From CAWDVB01 sp963824105 (GTDB taxonomy: Bacteria; Actinomycetota; Actinomycetes; Propionibacteriales; Nocardioidaceae), in contig CAWGNN010000009.1 of the NCBI GenBank assembly GCA_963824105.1, positions 62,001-126,000 of the forward strand: a stretch of DNA of 64,000 bases. Direction: 5' to 3'. Below the pieces are notes generated by a model. It did not search any database. It was not told the DNA's origin and saw nothing but the letters and a program-made list of their open reading frames with translations. How positions within the stretch are numbered: the first letter of the stretch is position 1; the number at the start of each line of letters is the position of its first letter. A program made the translations under genes and the position numbers. This document shows, piece after piece, positions 41,270 to 50,025 of the stretch.

Positions 41270-42649
41270 ATGAGTATCGCGTTCCCGGCCCAGGCCGAGG
41301 AGTCCTACGACGGCGAGTGGTCCCGCGCCGGTGCGGACCGCACCCCACCCCAGGACCAGGCGGCCGAGCAGAGCGTCCTCGGAGCGATGTTGCTCTCCAA
41401 AGACGCCATCGCCGACGTCGTCGAGACGATCCGCGGTGGTGACTTCTACCGGCCGGCCCACGAGACGATCTTCGACGCGATCCTGGACCTGTACGGGCGT
41501 GGGGAGCCGGTCGACCCGGTCACCACGGTCGCCGAGCTGACACGCCGTGGTGAGCTGGCGCGTATCGGCGGAGCGACGTACCTGCACACCCTCTCGGCCG
41601 GAGTGCCCATCGCGGCCAACGCGGGCTACTACGCCGGTATCGTCCGGGAGAAGGCGGTGCTGCGACGGCTGGTCGACGCGGGCACACGGATCGTCCAGAT
41701 GGGTTATCGGGGCGAGGGCGACGTCGACGACGTCGTCGACCGGGCTCAGGCAGAGCTCTACGGAGCCACCGAGACCCGCACCTCGGAGGACTACGCGCCG
41801 CTGCGCGACATCATGCCCACCACGCTCGACGAGATCGAGGCCAACCACAGCCGGGACGGCTCGATGTCGGGAGTGCCGACGGGGTTCGCCGACCTCGACG
41901 AGCTCACCAACGGACTCCACGGCGGTCAGATGGTCGTGGTCGCCGCGCGACCTGCGGTCGGCAAGTCGACCCTGGCGCTGGACCTCTGCCGGGCCGCCTC
42001 GGTCCACCACCAGATGGCGTCGGTCATCTTCAGCCTGGAGATGACCCGTTCGGAGATCTCCATGCGGCTGCTGTCGGCCGAGGCGCGGATCCCGCTGAAC
42101 CACATGCGCAACGGTCACATGACCGAGGAGGAGTGGGAGCGACTGGCCCGGAAGATGAACCAGGTCTCGACGGCTCCCCTGTTCATCGACGACTCCCCGA
42201 ACATGACGATGATGGAGATCCGTGCGAAGGCTCGCCGCCTCAAGCAGCGCCATGACCTCCGGCTGATCGTGATCGACTACCTGCAGCTGATGACCTCCGG
42301 GAAGAAGATCGAGTCCCGCCAGGTCGAGGTCTCGGAGTTCTCGCGGCAGATCAAGCTGCTGGCCAAGGAGCTCGACGTGCCGGTCGTGGCGCTCTCCCAG
42401 CTCAACCGAGGCCCCGAGCAGCGCTCGGACAAGCGCCCGATGCTCTCCGATCTCCGGGAGTCAGGATCGATCGAGCAGGACAGCGACGTGGTGATCCTGT
42501 TGCACCGCGACGACATCTACGAGAAGGAGTCACTTCGCCCCGGCGAAGCGGACCTGATCGTGGCCAAGCACCGCAACGGGCCCACCCGCGATGTCGTGGT
42601 CGCCTTCCAGGGCCACTACAGTCGATTTGTCGACATGGCCCACGGCTGA
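41270..42649 (+). CDS. dnaB: Replicative DNA helicase DnaB
   Basis: A 459-residue hexameric replicative helicase without intein. The N-terminal domain has RTPPQDQAAEQSVLGAMLLSKDAIADVVE. The ATPase domain has Walker A RPAVGKSTLALDLCR near residue 225, LIVIDYLQLM (Walker B), and LSQLNRGPEQRSDKRPMLSDLRESGSIEQDSDVVI. The ATG at 41270 is only weakly supported (GGGAG touches it); in-frame GTG starts lie at 41210 and 41225. The DnaA-box cluster lies upstream. Confidence 0.96.
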   Translation: MSIAFPAQAEESYDGEWSRAGADRTPPQDQAAEQSVLGAMLLSKDAIADVVETIRGGDFYRPAHETIFDAILDLYGRGEPVDPVTTVAELTRRGELARIGGATYLHTLSAGVPIAANAGYYAGIVREKAVLRRLVDAGTRIVQMGYRGEGDVDDVVDRAQAELYGATETRTSEDYAPLRDIMPTTLDEIEANHSRDGSMSGVPTGFADLDELTNGLHGGQMVVVAARPAVGKSTLALDLCRAASVHHQMASVIFSLEMTRSEISMRLLSAEARIPLNHMRNGHMTEEEWERLARKMNQVSTAPLFIDDSPNMTMMEIRAKARRLKQRHDLRLIVIDYLQLMTSGKKIESRQVEVSEFSRQIKLLAKELDVPVVALSQLNRGPEQRSDKRPMLSDLRESGSIEQDSDVVILLHRDDIYEKESLRPGEADLIVAKHRNGPTRDVVVAFQGHYSRFVDMAHG

Positions 42650-42812
42650 TTGAGACTCTTGCTGACGCGCGAGGATTCTGGGAAGTTCGGCACGGCTCTT
42701 GCGATCCATCGCGGAATTCCGTGAACCACCCCGGAGTGTCCGAAGACTTTGGCCTGCTCCTGGTGTCGAGCAGGTGGCAAGGCACTCCGCGACCGGTGCC
42801 ACGTGGGTCAGT

Positions 42813-43295
42813 TCACGTGAGGTTCTGCAGCACCACCCCGGCCGTGACGAGGACGACTGCGCCCCCGATCGCCCAGGTTCGGACCCGCGACCAGTGCGGG
42901 GTGTCCGCCGCGCCCAGCACCACGCCGGCTGCGGTGAACTGCAGGAGGAGGGTCAGCCACCACAACGCCAGCGCGGTGACCGGCACGGTCGAGAACGACC
43001 ACAGGCCGAGCGCAACGGCGGAGGCGAACGCGAGCCCGGCCAACGCGCCGGTGACAAGCCCACCGATGGTCCCCGGTCGACGGCTCGTCTTGAGCAGCCA
43101 ATGAAGCAGCACGACCTCCAGCAGGAACGACGCATAGCCGGCCGGGATCCTCGCGAACAACTGCTCCGGTGCGAGCACCGCAGGGTGATCGGCACCCTCC
43201 AGCATGCCGGCGAAGAGGCCGCCGAAGATCACGAAGTCGATGGCGATCGTGACCAGCCAAGCGACTGCGATCGCGGCCACCTTGTGGCGTGCCAT
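42813..43295 (-). CDS. Small polytopic membrane protein of unknown function
   Basis: A 160-residue protein starting at ATG 43295 (MARHKVAAIAVAWLVTIAIDFVIFGGLF). Five hydrophobic segments can be drawn, with few polar loops; the loop after the second has RRPGTIGG. I do not recognise the family. It is convergent with dnaB and has no obvious ribosome site. Confidence 0.65.
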   Translation of the reverse strand: MARHKVAAIAVAWLVTIAIDFVIFGGLFAGMLEGADHPAVLAPEQLFARIPAGYASFLLEVVLLHWLLKTSRRPGTIGGLVTGALAGLAFASAVALGLWSFSTVPVTALALWWLTLLLQFTAAGVVLGAADTPHWSRVRTWAIGGAVVLVTAGVVLQNLT

Positions 43296-43703
43296 GCACC
43301 AAGACGCTACCAGCGTCCGGGAGGGTTCTGGCGGCCCGCAGCGTCCAGGCGTCCACGCTGATCGAAGGGCACGGATACCCAAGCACGCGCGAGCCGTCGA
43401 ACATGAGCGCGCGGCTCGCACCCGCGTCTAGTAGCCGCTATTGACGTCATCAGGCCCGAGGCTGGTGCTCATCCGAGATCTCACTGCTCATCGTCCAGTG
43501 AGACAGCGCGGTCGACGCCCTGAGAAGACGTCCGATCCAGCCATTCAGGAAACGGAGTCGCCATGCGTATCCCGCCCTTTGGACCGCTCGCCGTCATCAT
43601 GCGCTGCACCCACGCAAGCCAACGTCAGGTCGTTGCGATCGCCATCACCGCGCTGCTGCGCAGCCAGAGAGGGGCCCGCTTACGTGGAGTGGGCCGCTTC
43701 ACC
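43296..43703. other. Gene-poor gap
   Basis: A 408-base stretch between the membrane protein and the HPF-like gene. A short plus-strand frame from ATG 43563 with a GGAG site runs into the HPF gene in the opposite direction and shows no family pattern; I treat it as non-coding. No strong hairpin seen. Confidence 0.45.
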
Positions 43704-44054
43704 TCACTGATCGGTGTGGCCACGGATCGAGGTGCGGGCGTGCTGGTCCTGCTGCCGACCTTCATGGCTGGCCAGCAGGTTGTTCAGCCGGCGGAGGGCC
43801 CCGGTGAGGGCCGTGTCCACGCTGTCCGCGTCGTCGGTCACGGTGACCGGGGTCTGACCCTCCAAACGAGCCTCGATCATGCATCGGATGTCGGCATTGG
43901 TGGCCCGCCCGGCGCTCTCATCGCTGAGATGAACCTCGACCCGCGTGATGTGGTCACTGAACCGTGACAGGGCGGTGGCGACCTCGTCCTCGACGTGGGC
44001 CGACATCCTGCCGGTTCCGTTGATGTTGTTGTCGGTGTGAACGTAGATCTGCAC
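43704..44054 (-). CDS. HPF/RaiA family ribosome-associated protein (short form)
   Basis: A 116-residue protein starting at GTG 44054 with GGAGG 6 bases upstream. It reads MQIYVHTDNNINGTGRMSAHVEDEVATALSRF, then VEVHLSDESAG, DIRCMIEARLEGQTPVTVTDDADSVDTALTGALRRLNNLL. This is the single-domain S30AE/HPF fold pattern without the C-terminal long-HPF domain. Such proteins bind the 30S subunit and inactivate ribosomes in stasis. Short forms of this type also occur as stress proteins; the exact role is uncertain. Confidence 0.75.
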   Translation of the reverse strand: MQIYVHTDNNINGTGRMSAHVEDEVATALSRFSDHITRVEVHLSDESAGRATNADIRCMIEARLEGQTPVTVTDDADSVDTALTGALRRLNNLLASHEGRQQDQHARTSIRGHTDQ

Positions 44055-44220
44055 GCGGAGCCTCCGTTGAGCCTGATGATGCCTGGTGGTCCGATGCAGC
44101 TGCTGCGAACCAGTTCGTTGCGCCACCTGCGCCGATGACGTGGTTGTGAAGGGGATCCAAGCGGTCTGGGTGCCGGTCTGAGACCGAGTCGGTCACTCTG
44201 CCGCAAACCCACCACTCAGC

Positions 44221-46353
44221 CTACCCGCGTGCGTCGGCCTGCAACGCCTCGGTCAGCAGGGACATGAGCGCCTCGATCTGCACGTCGGCCGAAGAGCCGA
44301 CGTCCTCGTCCGAGCCGTCCAAAGCCCTGGCCGCGAGCCCCGCCTTGTCGTCGATGAGCTGAGCCAGCCTCGGGTCGATGGTCTGGGCGGCGATGATCCG
44401 CCAGGCGGTGACCGGCTCGGTCTGGCCGATCCGGTGCACCCGGTCGATGGCCTGCGCCTGCTCCGCCGAGGTCCACGACAGCTCGGCCAGCACGACGTTC
44501 GAGGCGACCTGGAGATTGAGCCCCACCCCGGCCGCGGTGAGGGAGCACACCACGACGGCGATCTCGGGGTCGGTGAGGAAGGCCTCGATGTTCGCTTTGC
44601 GCACCTTCGGTGTCTGGTCCCCGCGGATCGAGGCGTAGCCGACGCCCCGCTTGGCGAAGGTCTGCTCGGCCGCGTCCATGACGTCAATGTGCTTGGCGAA
44701 GAACACCACCTTGCCCACGTTGCGGGCCAGTTGGGCGGCGTAGTCGGCGGCTAGGCCGGCCTTGGCCTGCCCAATCTTGCGCATCACCGTGAACACGTTC
44801 TCGCCGGTCTTGCCCGTGCCGGCCTTCTCGCGCTCCCACGTGGCGACACGGCGGACCAGGTCGTGGTCGATCCCCTCGACCACCGTGGCCGCCTTACGCG
44901 TGGCCAGCGCCGACTTGTAGCGCGCGACCAGACGGCGGGCGAGTTCCTGCTCCGCGGCCCGGATCGAGCGCCCGGCCTCGTCGTCGAGCTCAACCGGGAG
45001 GTCCGCGACGCGGCGGGCCGGGATGTCGGAGGCGACGTCGACCTTGCGCCGTCGGACGATGCCGAGATCGATGACGCTGGTGCGCGCGGCGGCATAGAAC
45101 CCGGGGTCGACGGGCGTCAGGCCGGTCTCCTCGAGGGACGCCATGAGGGCCGGCCGGGGCTTGGCGTCATCGATCCAGCCGAGGAACTGCCAGATGGCCC
45201 TGAAGTCCTCGATGTCGTTGATCAGTGGGGTGCCCGTGAGGGCCATGAACAGCGCGTTGGCGCTGCGGGCCCGGATGCGCTCGGACAGTGCCAGGACGTG
45301 CTGGGAGCGCTGCGACGACTTGTTCTTGATGAAGTGCGCCTCGTCGACGACCATGCCGCGGAAGCCGTGGTTCCCCAGCCAGCCCACGTGCCGCTCGAGG
45401 ATCTCGTAGTTGACGATGACGATGTCGGCGAAGCCGTCGACGGTCTCGCCGTCGCCGTGGATGACCGTCGCTGCCCGGCGCGGAGTCCACAGCTCGGCCT
45501 CGTGCGCCCAGTTCGTCTTGACGACGTTCGGGACGACCACCAGGAGGGGGAAGGCGCCCGCGGCATCGGCGGCGAGCAGCGCCTGCGCGGTCTTGCCGAG
45601 CCCAGGCTCGTCCGCGAGCAGGAACGTGCGATGGCCGGCGGCGGCTGCCGCCACGACCTGGGCCTGGTGATGCATCAGTTCGAGTTCCCGGATGCCATGG
45701 AACACCCCGGACGGCTCGGGCAACGGCATGCAGGTGGCGTCGCCGCCGTATTCGAAGGCGCGAAATAGGGGGGTCAGCAGCTCCCAGCTGCCGAGCCGGT
45801 TGGTGGTCGGGCGACGTGACGGCACGGCCGAGAAGTCGGGCGCCAGGAAGGGGTTTGCCAGCTGTCGGGCGATGACCGTCTGCGGGACCACACGACGCGT
45901 CGGCGGGGTTTGGGGGGCGGCGGCCTCGGGCTCCACCTCTTCCTCGGGCTCGCGCCCGCCCGCCCGAAGCATGTCGTTCTTGAGGCTCGCGGCAGCGGAC
46001 GAAACCTCAGCATCCTCGCCCAGCAGCTCCAGCAGCGAGGTGTCACGGACCACCGTCTTGGCCAGGATCGTGGCGATGCCGTCGAGTCGCGTCAGTATGG
46101 CGGCCCGCTCGGCTTCGGGGAGATCTGTGTCCCCCTTGACCCGGGCGCGCTCCTCGCGCACCAGGAGGGCGACAACCTGGTAGGTCGTGCGGCCACTCGG
46201 CTGGACCTTGCCGCGCTGCGCGGCGGCCTCAACCTGCCGGACGGCCTTGGCCAGGACCGGGATGAGGCCCACGTCGTCCCCGGGGCGGGGACGACGCCGG
46301 TTGCGTGGCGTGGTGCGCGGCGCGGCGGCGCGGCGCGAAGCTCGCTGTGCCAA
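44221..46353 (-). CDS. SNF2-type DEAD/DEAH-box helicase-like ATPase
   Basis: A 710-residue protein. TTG 46353 is chosen because AAGGA lies 5 bases upstream; an in-frame GTG at 46410 gives unrelated sequence. The N-terminal ~200 residues are basic and charged. The first RecA-like domain has ADEPGLGKTAQALL (Walker A, near residue 250), IVNYEIL and MVVDEAHFIKNKSSQR (DEAH, near 336). The second has VVFFAKHIDVMDAAEQTF, VCSLTAAGVGLNLQVASNVV and IDRVHRIGQ, a SNF2 hallmark. No methylase or nuclease partner is adjacent. Role unknown; DNA translocation is likely. Confidence 0.88.
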   Translation of the reverse strand: MAQRASRRAAAPRTTPRNRRRPRPGDDVGLIPVLAKAVRQVEAAAQRGKVQPSGRTTYQVVALLVREERARVKGDTDLPEAERAAILTRLDGIATILAKTVVRDTSLLELLGEDAEVSSAAASLKNDMLRAGGREPEEEVEPEAAAPQTPPTRRVVPQTVIARQLANPFLAPDFSAVPSRRPTTNRLGSWELLTPLFRAFEYGGDATCMPLPEPSGVFHGIRELELMHHQAQVVAAAAAGHRTFLLADEPGLGKTAQALLAADAAGAFPLLVVVPNVVKTNWAHEAELWTPRRAATVIHGDGETVDGFADIVIVNYEILERHVGWLGNHGFRGMVVDEAHFIKNKSSQRSQHVLALSERIRARSANALFMALTGTPLINDIEDFRAIWQFLGWIDDAKPRPALMASLEETGLTPVDPGFYAAARTSVIDLGIVRRRKVDVASDIPARRVADLPVELDDEAGRSIRAAEQELARRLVARYKSALATRKAATVVEGIDHDLVRRVATWEREKAGTGKTGENVFTVMRKIGQAKAGLAADYAAQLARNVGKVVFFAKHIDVMDAAEQTFAKRGVGYASIRGDQTPKVRKANIEAFLTDPEIAVVVCSLTAAGVGLNLQVASNVVLAELSWTSAEQAQAIDRVHRIGQTEPVTAWRIIAAQTIDPRLAQLIDDKAGLAARALDGSDEDVGSSADVQIEALMSLLTEALQADARG

Positions 46354-46766
46354 GCGGTTCCTTCTACTGAGTCGGACACGGCGTGGAGCCGAAGTCGGCG
46401 CCGGGTGCACCGTGTTTGAGGCGGCGCGGTCATAGACCCGGCAGCACGGCTAACCGGACCCACGCGAACCCGCGCCAGGGACCAAGGCCTGGTCCCATTT
46501 TCGCTCAAGCGTCCTCGCCAAGGGACGGGACACGGGACAAGCGTACGTGGTCCACGACGCCGACGCATGCAACGCCGGCCGATTCCTGCCCCGCGCCCGG
46601 GCTGCTGCGGGATTGGGGACACCTTGACCTGCCCGGGCGTGTGATCCATCTTCTGCCTGTTTCGGAACCCTTCAGAGAGGATCTTGTCTCAGATTCCGCG
46701 TGCGTCAGCGGCTCAACGCGCACCCGGCCATGGCTCGTACTCCGCTGTCCTGGCAGGGTAGGGAAC
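46354..46766. other. Divergent gap with an isolated terminator-like hairpin
   Basis: A 413-base gene-free stretch between divergent helicase and oxidoreductase genes. It holds GGGACCA-AGGCC-TGGTCCC (46478–46496), a 7-bp stem followed by ATTTT on the plus strand. No plus-strand gene ends nearby. Confidence 0.5.
46478..46500 (+). terminator. Orphan rho-independent-like terminator
   Basis: GGGACCA/TGGTCCC with a 5-base loop, followed by ATTTT. T-tracts are rare here, which makes it look like a true intrinsic terminator. It might end a short RNA starting in 46380–46470. Confidence 0.5.
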
Positions 46767-47705
46767 ATGGACTGGCGAGTGATGCTGGAGCCCCAGCAGG
46801 GGGCCACCTACGACGATGAGCTGGCGGTGGCGCTCACGGCCGAGGAGCTGGGCTTCTCGGGCTTCTTCCGATCCGACCACTACCTGGGCATGGGCACCGA
46901 AGGGCTGCCCGGCCCCACGGACGCATGGATCACCCTGGCCGGACTGGCCCGGGAGACCGAGCGGATCCGCCTGGGCACCCTGGTGACATCGGCGACCTTC
47001 CGGCGTCCGGGGCCACTTGCGATCGCCGTTGCGCAGGTCGATCGGATGAGCGGCGGGCGGGTCGAGTTGGGGCTCGGAGCCGGCTGGTACGAAGCCGAGC
47101 ACGCCGCGTACGGCATCCCCTTTCCGAGCACCCCGGAGAGGTTCGACCGCCTGGCCGAGCAGTTGGCGGTCATCACCGGTCTGTGGGCGACCCCGCTCGG
47201 TGACCGCTTCTCCCACGAGGGACCTCACTACCCGATCGTCGAGTCGCCCGCTCTGCCCAAGCCGGTACAGACCCCGGGTCCCCCCATCGTCATCGGGGGT
47301 CACGGCAAGAAGCGCACTCCGGCGCTGGCGGCGGCGTATGCCGCGGAGTTCAACATCCCCTTCGCCTCCGTCGAGGACACCGCCGAGCAGTTCTCCCGTG
47401 TCCGGGCCGCCTGCGAGGCGACCGACCGCGACCCTTCGACGATGAAGTGGTCCAATGCGCTGGTCGTCTGCGTGGGCTCCGACGAAGCCGAGTTCCGCCG
47501 CCGCGCCGCGGCGATCGGCCGCGAGCCCGACGAGTTGCGTGAGCACGGAATCGCGGGGACGCCTGACGAGGCGGCCGCCAAGGCCACGGCGTACGCCGAG
47601 GCGGGGTGTCAACGGATCTACCTGCAGCTCCTCGACCTCGCCGACACAGACCACCTCCGCCTCGTGGCGCAGGAGGTGTGCCCGCAGCTCGCGCCCCCGG
47701 AGTGA
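46767..47705 (+). CDS. LLM class F420-dependent oxidoreductase
   Basis: A 312-residue luciferase-like monooxygenase fold protein (MDWRVMLEPQQGATYDDELAVALTAEELGFSGFFRSDHYLGM). Motifs: RIRLGTLVTSATFRRPGPLAIAVAQVDRMSGGRVELGLGAGWYEAEH is the hallmark of the F420-dependent LLM class, and PPIVIGGHGKKRTPALAAAYAAEFN follows. ATG 46767 has GGTAGGG upstream. The substrate is unknown. The next gene is convergent. Confidence 0.9.
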   Translation: MDWRVMLEPQQGATYDDELAVALTAEELGFSGFFRSDHYLGMGTEGLPGPTDAWITLAGLARETERIRLGTLVTSATFRRPGPLAIAVAQVDRMSGGRVELGLGAGWYEAEHAAYGIPFPSTPERFDRLAEQLAVITGLWATPLGDRFSHEGPHYPIVESPALPKPVQTPGPPIVIGGHGKKRTPALAAAYAAEFNIPFASVEDTAEQFSRVRAACEATDRDPSTMKWSNALVVCVGSDEAEFRRRAAAIGREPDELREHGIAGTPDEAAAKATAYAEAGCQRIYLQLLDLADTDHLRLVAQEVCPQLAPPE

Positions 47706-47718
47706 GCTCCCCGGGCCG

Positions 47719-48570
47719 TCAGCCGGCCGCGAGCGCCAGAGCGTCGGCCAGGGCCCCATAGCCCCGGTTCCTGGGGTGGACGTCGTGGTACCGAGAGCAC
47801 TGCCAGGTGTAGGAGCACAGTGACTTCCGCTCCGAGGAAGCCCCGTTCGCGTGGTTGATGGCGGAGAAGGCGTCGGCGACCTTCGCATGGAACTCGGTCG
47901 CGAGCCCGTCGACGACGGCCGATGCCCGGGCGGCGAGCCGGTCGCTGCCGGGGAGCCTCAGGGCGAGCGGGTTGTAGTAGTTGAAGAGCACGATGCGGGC
48001 GTTCGGTGCGAGCGCGGTGAGCTGGGTCAGCAGCTCGCGGTAGTTGGCTTGGAGCGCGGTGAGGGTGGCCGGCATCCCTGACCGCACGCACCTGATCTGG
48101 TGGGACCCGCGGTTCCGGCAGCGGTGGAAGAGCGCCAGCATGTCGTTGGAGCCGATGTCGACGCTGATCAGGTCCACCTGGCCTGGATGGGCTTGGAGGA
48201 AGGCGTATGCGGCCGCTGCCTGAGAGGCCGCTCCGTCCCAGGACTGGTGCACCGTGAAGATCCACGGACACCTGCCCAGGGGAGGCTTCCCCAGCAGGGA
48301 GGCCGACGTCTCGCCGGGACAGCCGAAGTTGGCAAGGGTGAGGTCCGGGTGCGCCGCGGCGTAGTCCTCGGCGTACCCGCGGTAGTCGGCGGGGGCCAAG
48401 TGCATTGAGCGCGCCAGGTCCGGCTGGAACCCGAAGGCCAGGGAGTCGCCGAGGGAGACGTAGTAGTCCAACCTCGGGCCGGACCCGCCCGCCGTCGGTG
48501 CCGCGGCACCAACGCTGAACACGAGCAGCAAAGAGGCCGCGATCGCGAAGATCCTTCCCGCCAGCCTCAT
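47719..48570 (-). CDS. Secreted SGNH/GDSL hydrolase (copy 1)
   Basis: A 283-residue exported esterase/lipase. ATG 48570 has GGGAGG upstream and gives a signal peptide (MRLAGRIFAIAASLLLVFSVGAAAP). Block I is YYVSLGDSLAFGF with nucleophile S43, block III is SVDIGSNDML (Asn), and block V is DVHPRNRGY with D263 and H265. Six or more cysteines (for example FGCPGE, HRCRNR, SYTWQCSRY) suggest extracellular disulfides. It is a close paralogue of the next gene, 125 bases apart. Substrate unknown. Confidence 0.9.
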   Translation of the reverse strand: MRLAGRIFAIAASLLLVFSVGAAAPTAGGSGPRLDYYVSLGDSLAFGFQPDLARSMHLAPADYRGYAEDYAAAHPDLTLANFGCPGETSASLLGKPPLGRCPWIFTVHQSWDGAASQAAAAYAFLQAHPGQVDLISVDIGSNDMLALFHRCRNRGSHQIRCVRSGMPATLTALQANYRELLTQLTALAPNARIVLFNYYNPLALRLPGSDRLAARASAVVDGLATEFHAKVADAFSAINHANGASSERKSLCSYTWQCSRYHDVHPRNRGYGALADALALAAG

Positions 48571-48628
48571 GGCCCCTGCGCCTCCCTCACGCCGATCTGC
48601 TGCACCCTGGTCCCACAGAACCACGCTC

Positions 48629-48681
48629 GTCAACAAGGATCGACGCCCGGAGGGGGGCTCCGGGCGTCGATCCTTGTTGAC
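48629..48681. terminator. 24-bp perfect inverted repeat between the two SGNH genes
   Basis: The left arm 48629–48652 and right arm 48658–48681 are perfect reverse complements of 24 bases around a GGGGG loop. The outer part reads GTCAACAAGGATCGAC; the inner part is CGCCCGGAG. It sits 14 bases downstream of the copy 2 stop, and so is an intrinsic-type terminator, though far longer than usual. Confidence 0.85.
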
Positions 48682-48694
48682 TCAGGGCGAGGAC

Positions 48695-49555
48695 TCAGTG
48701 CACTGCGTCTGCCAGGGCCCTGGCCAAAGCGGCGTAGCCGCGGCTGTCCGGGTGGACATCCTGGTACCGGGAGCACTCCCAGGTCAGAGAGCAGACCCGC
48801 GCCGTCTCCATCGCAGACCCAGCCGTCCCGTTGATCGCCGAGAAGGCATCGGCCACGCTCGCGCCCGCGCCGGCCGCCACCTGGTCGACGATGGCGGAGG
48901 CGGCCTGGGCGAGGGCGTCGCTACCCGGAATCGCGACCGCGAGCGGGTTGTAGTAGTTGAACAACACGATCTGGGGATTGTTGCCCGACTGCGCAGCGGC
49001 CGCGTGGAGTTCGCCAAGGAGGGTCGCGTAGTTGACGTCGAGGGCGTACAGCGTTCCGGGTAGCCCAGCGGTGAGGCACTTTGTGACGTCGCTGGCCTTC
49101 TGGCACTGGCGGACCAGGGCGAGCATGTCGTTGGAGCCGATGTCGATCGTGATCAGCTTCACCTGGCCCGGGTGGCTCAGCAGGAAGTCGACAGCAGCCT
49201 GCGCCTGGTCGTTGGCCGAGCCGTAGCCCTGGTGCAGGCCGCGCTCCGGCCACGGGCAGGTCACTGGCCCCGGAGCCACCCCGATGCCGAGCATGCTGGC
49301 CGACGTCTCCGCGGGACAGCCGAAGTTCACCAGCGTCAGGTCGCGGTGCCGGGTGGCGTAGTCCTCGGCGTAGCCCCGATAGGCGGTCGCAGGGGCGTGC
49401 CCCGATGTGCCGATCTCGGGCTGGTACCCGAACGCGAGCGAGTCACCCAGCGACAGGTAGTACTGGTGTGGAGCGGCTGCGGCGGGTGCCGTGCCTCCCA
49501 GCGTGACGATGAGGAAGAACGCGGCGATGAATGCGAACGAACGTCGAACGGTCAT
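48695..49555 (-). CDS. Secreted SGNH/GDSL hydrolase (copy 2)
   Basis: A 286-residue paralogue of the downstream gene with ATG 49555 and GAGGGG upstream. Signal peptide MTVRRSFAFIAAFFLIVTLGGTAPAAAA. Block I YYLSLGDSLAFGY (S39), block III TIDIGSNDML, block V DVHPDSRGY (D266, H268). The shared cysteine pattern (FGCPAE, VRQCQK, SLTWECSRY) and segments VLFNYYNPLA and VADAFSAIN show recent duplication. The copies differ most at the signal peptide and around residues 60–115. Confidence 0.9.
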   Translation of the reverse strand: MTVRRSFAFIAAFFLIVTLGGTAPAAAAPHQYYLSLGDSLAFGYQPEIGTSGHAPATAYRGYAEDYATRHRDLTLVNFGCPAETSASMLGIGVAPGPVTCPWPERGLHQGYGSANDQAQAAVDFLLSHPGQVKLITIDIGSNDMLALVRQCQKASDVTKCLTAGLPGTLYALDVNYATLLGELHAAAAQSGNNPQIVLFNYYNPLAVAIPGSDALAQAASAIVDQVAAGAGASVADAFSAINGTAGSAMETARVCSLTWECSRYQDVHPDSRGYAALARALADAVH

Positions 49556-49698
49556 GACACCCCTCGTAGAACGGACAGAAGTGCCAGATAGGACAGCACC
49601 GGCCGTTGCGGCGATCAACACCCGGACGCCGGATCGACAGCAGAATCACAGGCCGCACGCTCAGGAGTCGCGACGAATTTCTCTCCTTCTCAGGTAGG

Positions 49699-50025
49699 TC
49701 ACACGTCGATCGTCACTTCGGTGATGGAACCCACCGCCGCCGCTACGTCACGGTCTGTCACCGCCGCGCGCGGTGCCAAGGTGCGCAGGGTCCACCGCCC
49801 GTCGCCGGCGAAGAACCGGAAGACGCCTGAGTCATCGGTCGGCACCTCGGCGGTGAACTCCCCGCCGCTGTCGAGCAGTCGCACGTAGGCGCTCTCGACG
49901 GGTCGGCCGTCCCGGCGGACGACGCCCTCGATGATCGCCTCCTTGGTCGCATCGCGCCCGACCAGGCTCACCCCGCCCGCAGGGGCGGCACATCCGTTCG
50001 TGGCCACTGCGCCTCCGTCGCTCAT
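49699..50025 (-). CDS. DUF1416 domain protein
   Basis: A 108-residue protein with two N-terminal cysteine-containing stretches (ATNGCAAPAGGVSL) and a transthyretin-like beta fold: EAIIEGVVRRDGRPVESAYVRLLDSGGEFTAEVPTDDSGVFRFFAGDG. ATG 50025 overlaps the sulfurtransferase stop by 4 bases. The pairing with a SseA-type sulfurtransferase is conserved in actinobacteria. The role is not known; sulfur handling is inferred. Confidence 0.88.
   Translation of the reverse strand: MSDGGAVATNGCAAPAGGVSLVGRDATKEAIIEGVVRRDGRPVESAYVRLLDSGGEFTAEVPTDDSGVFRFFAGDGRWTLRTLAPRAAVTDRDVAAAVGSITEVTIDV

Noticed and set aside
43563..43967. Plus-strand frame starting MRIPPFGPLAVIMRC with a GGAG site
   Set aside because: It runs through the HPF-like gene on the opposite strand and shows no family pattern; tentative remnant at best.
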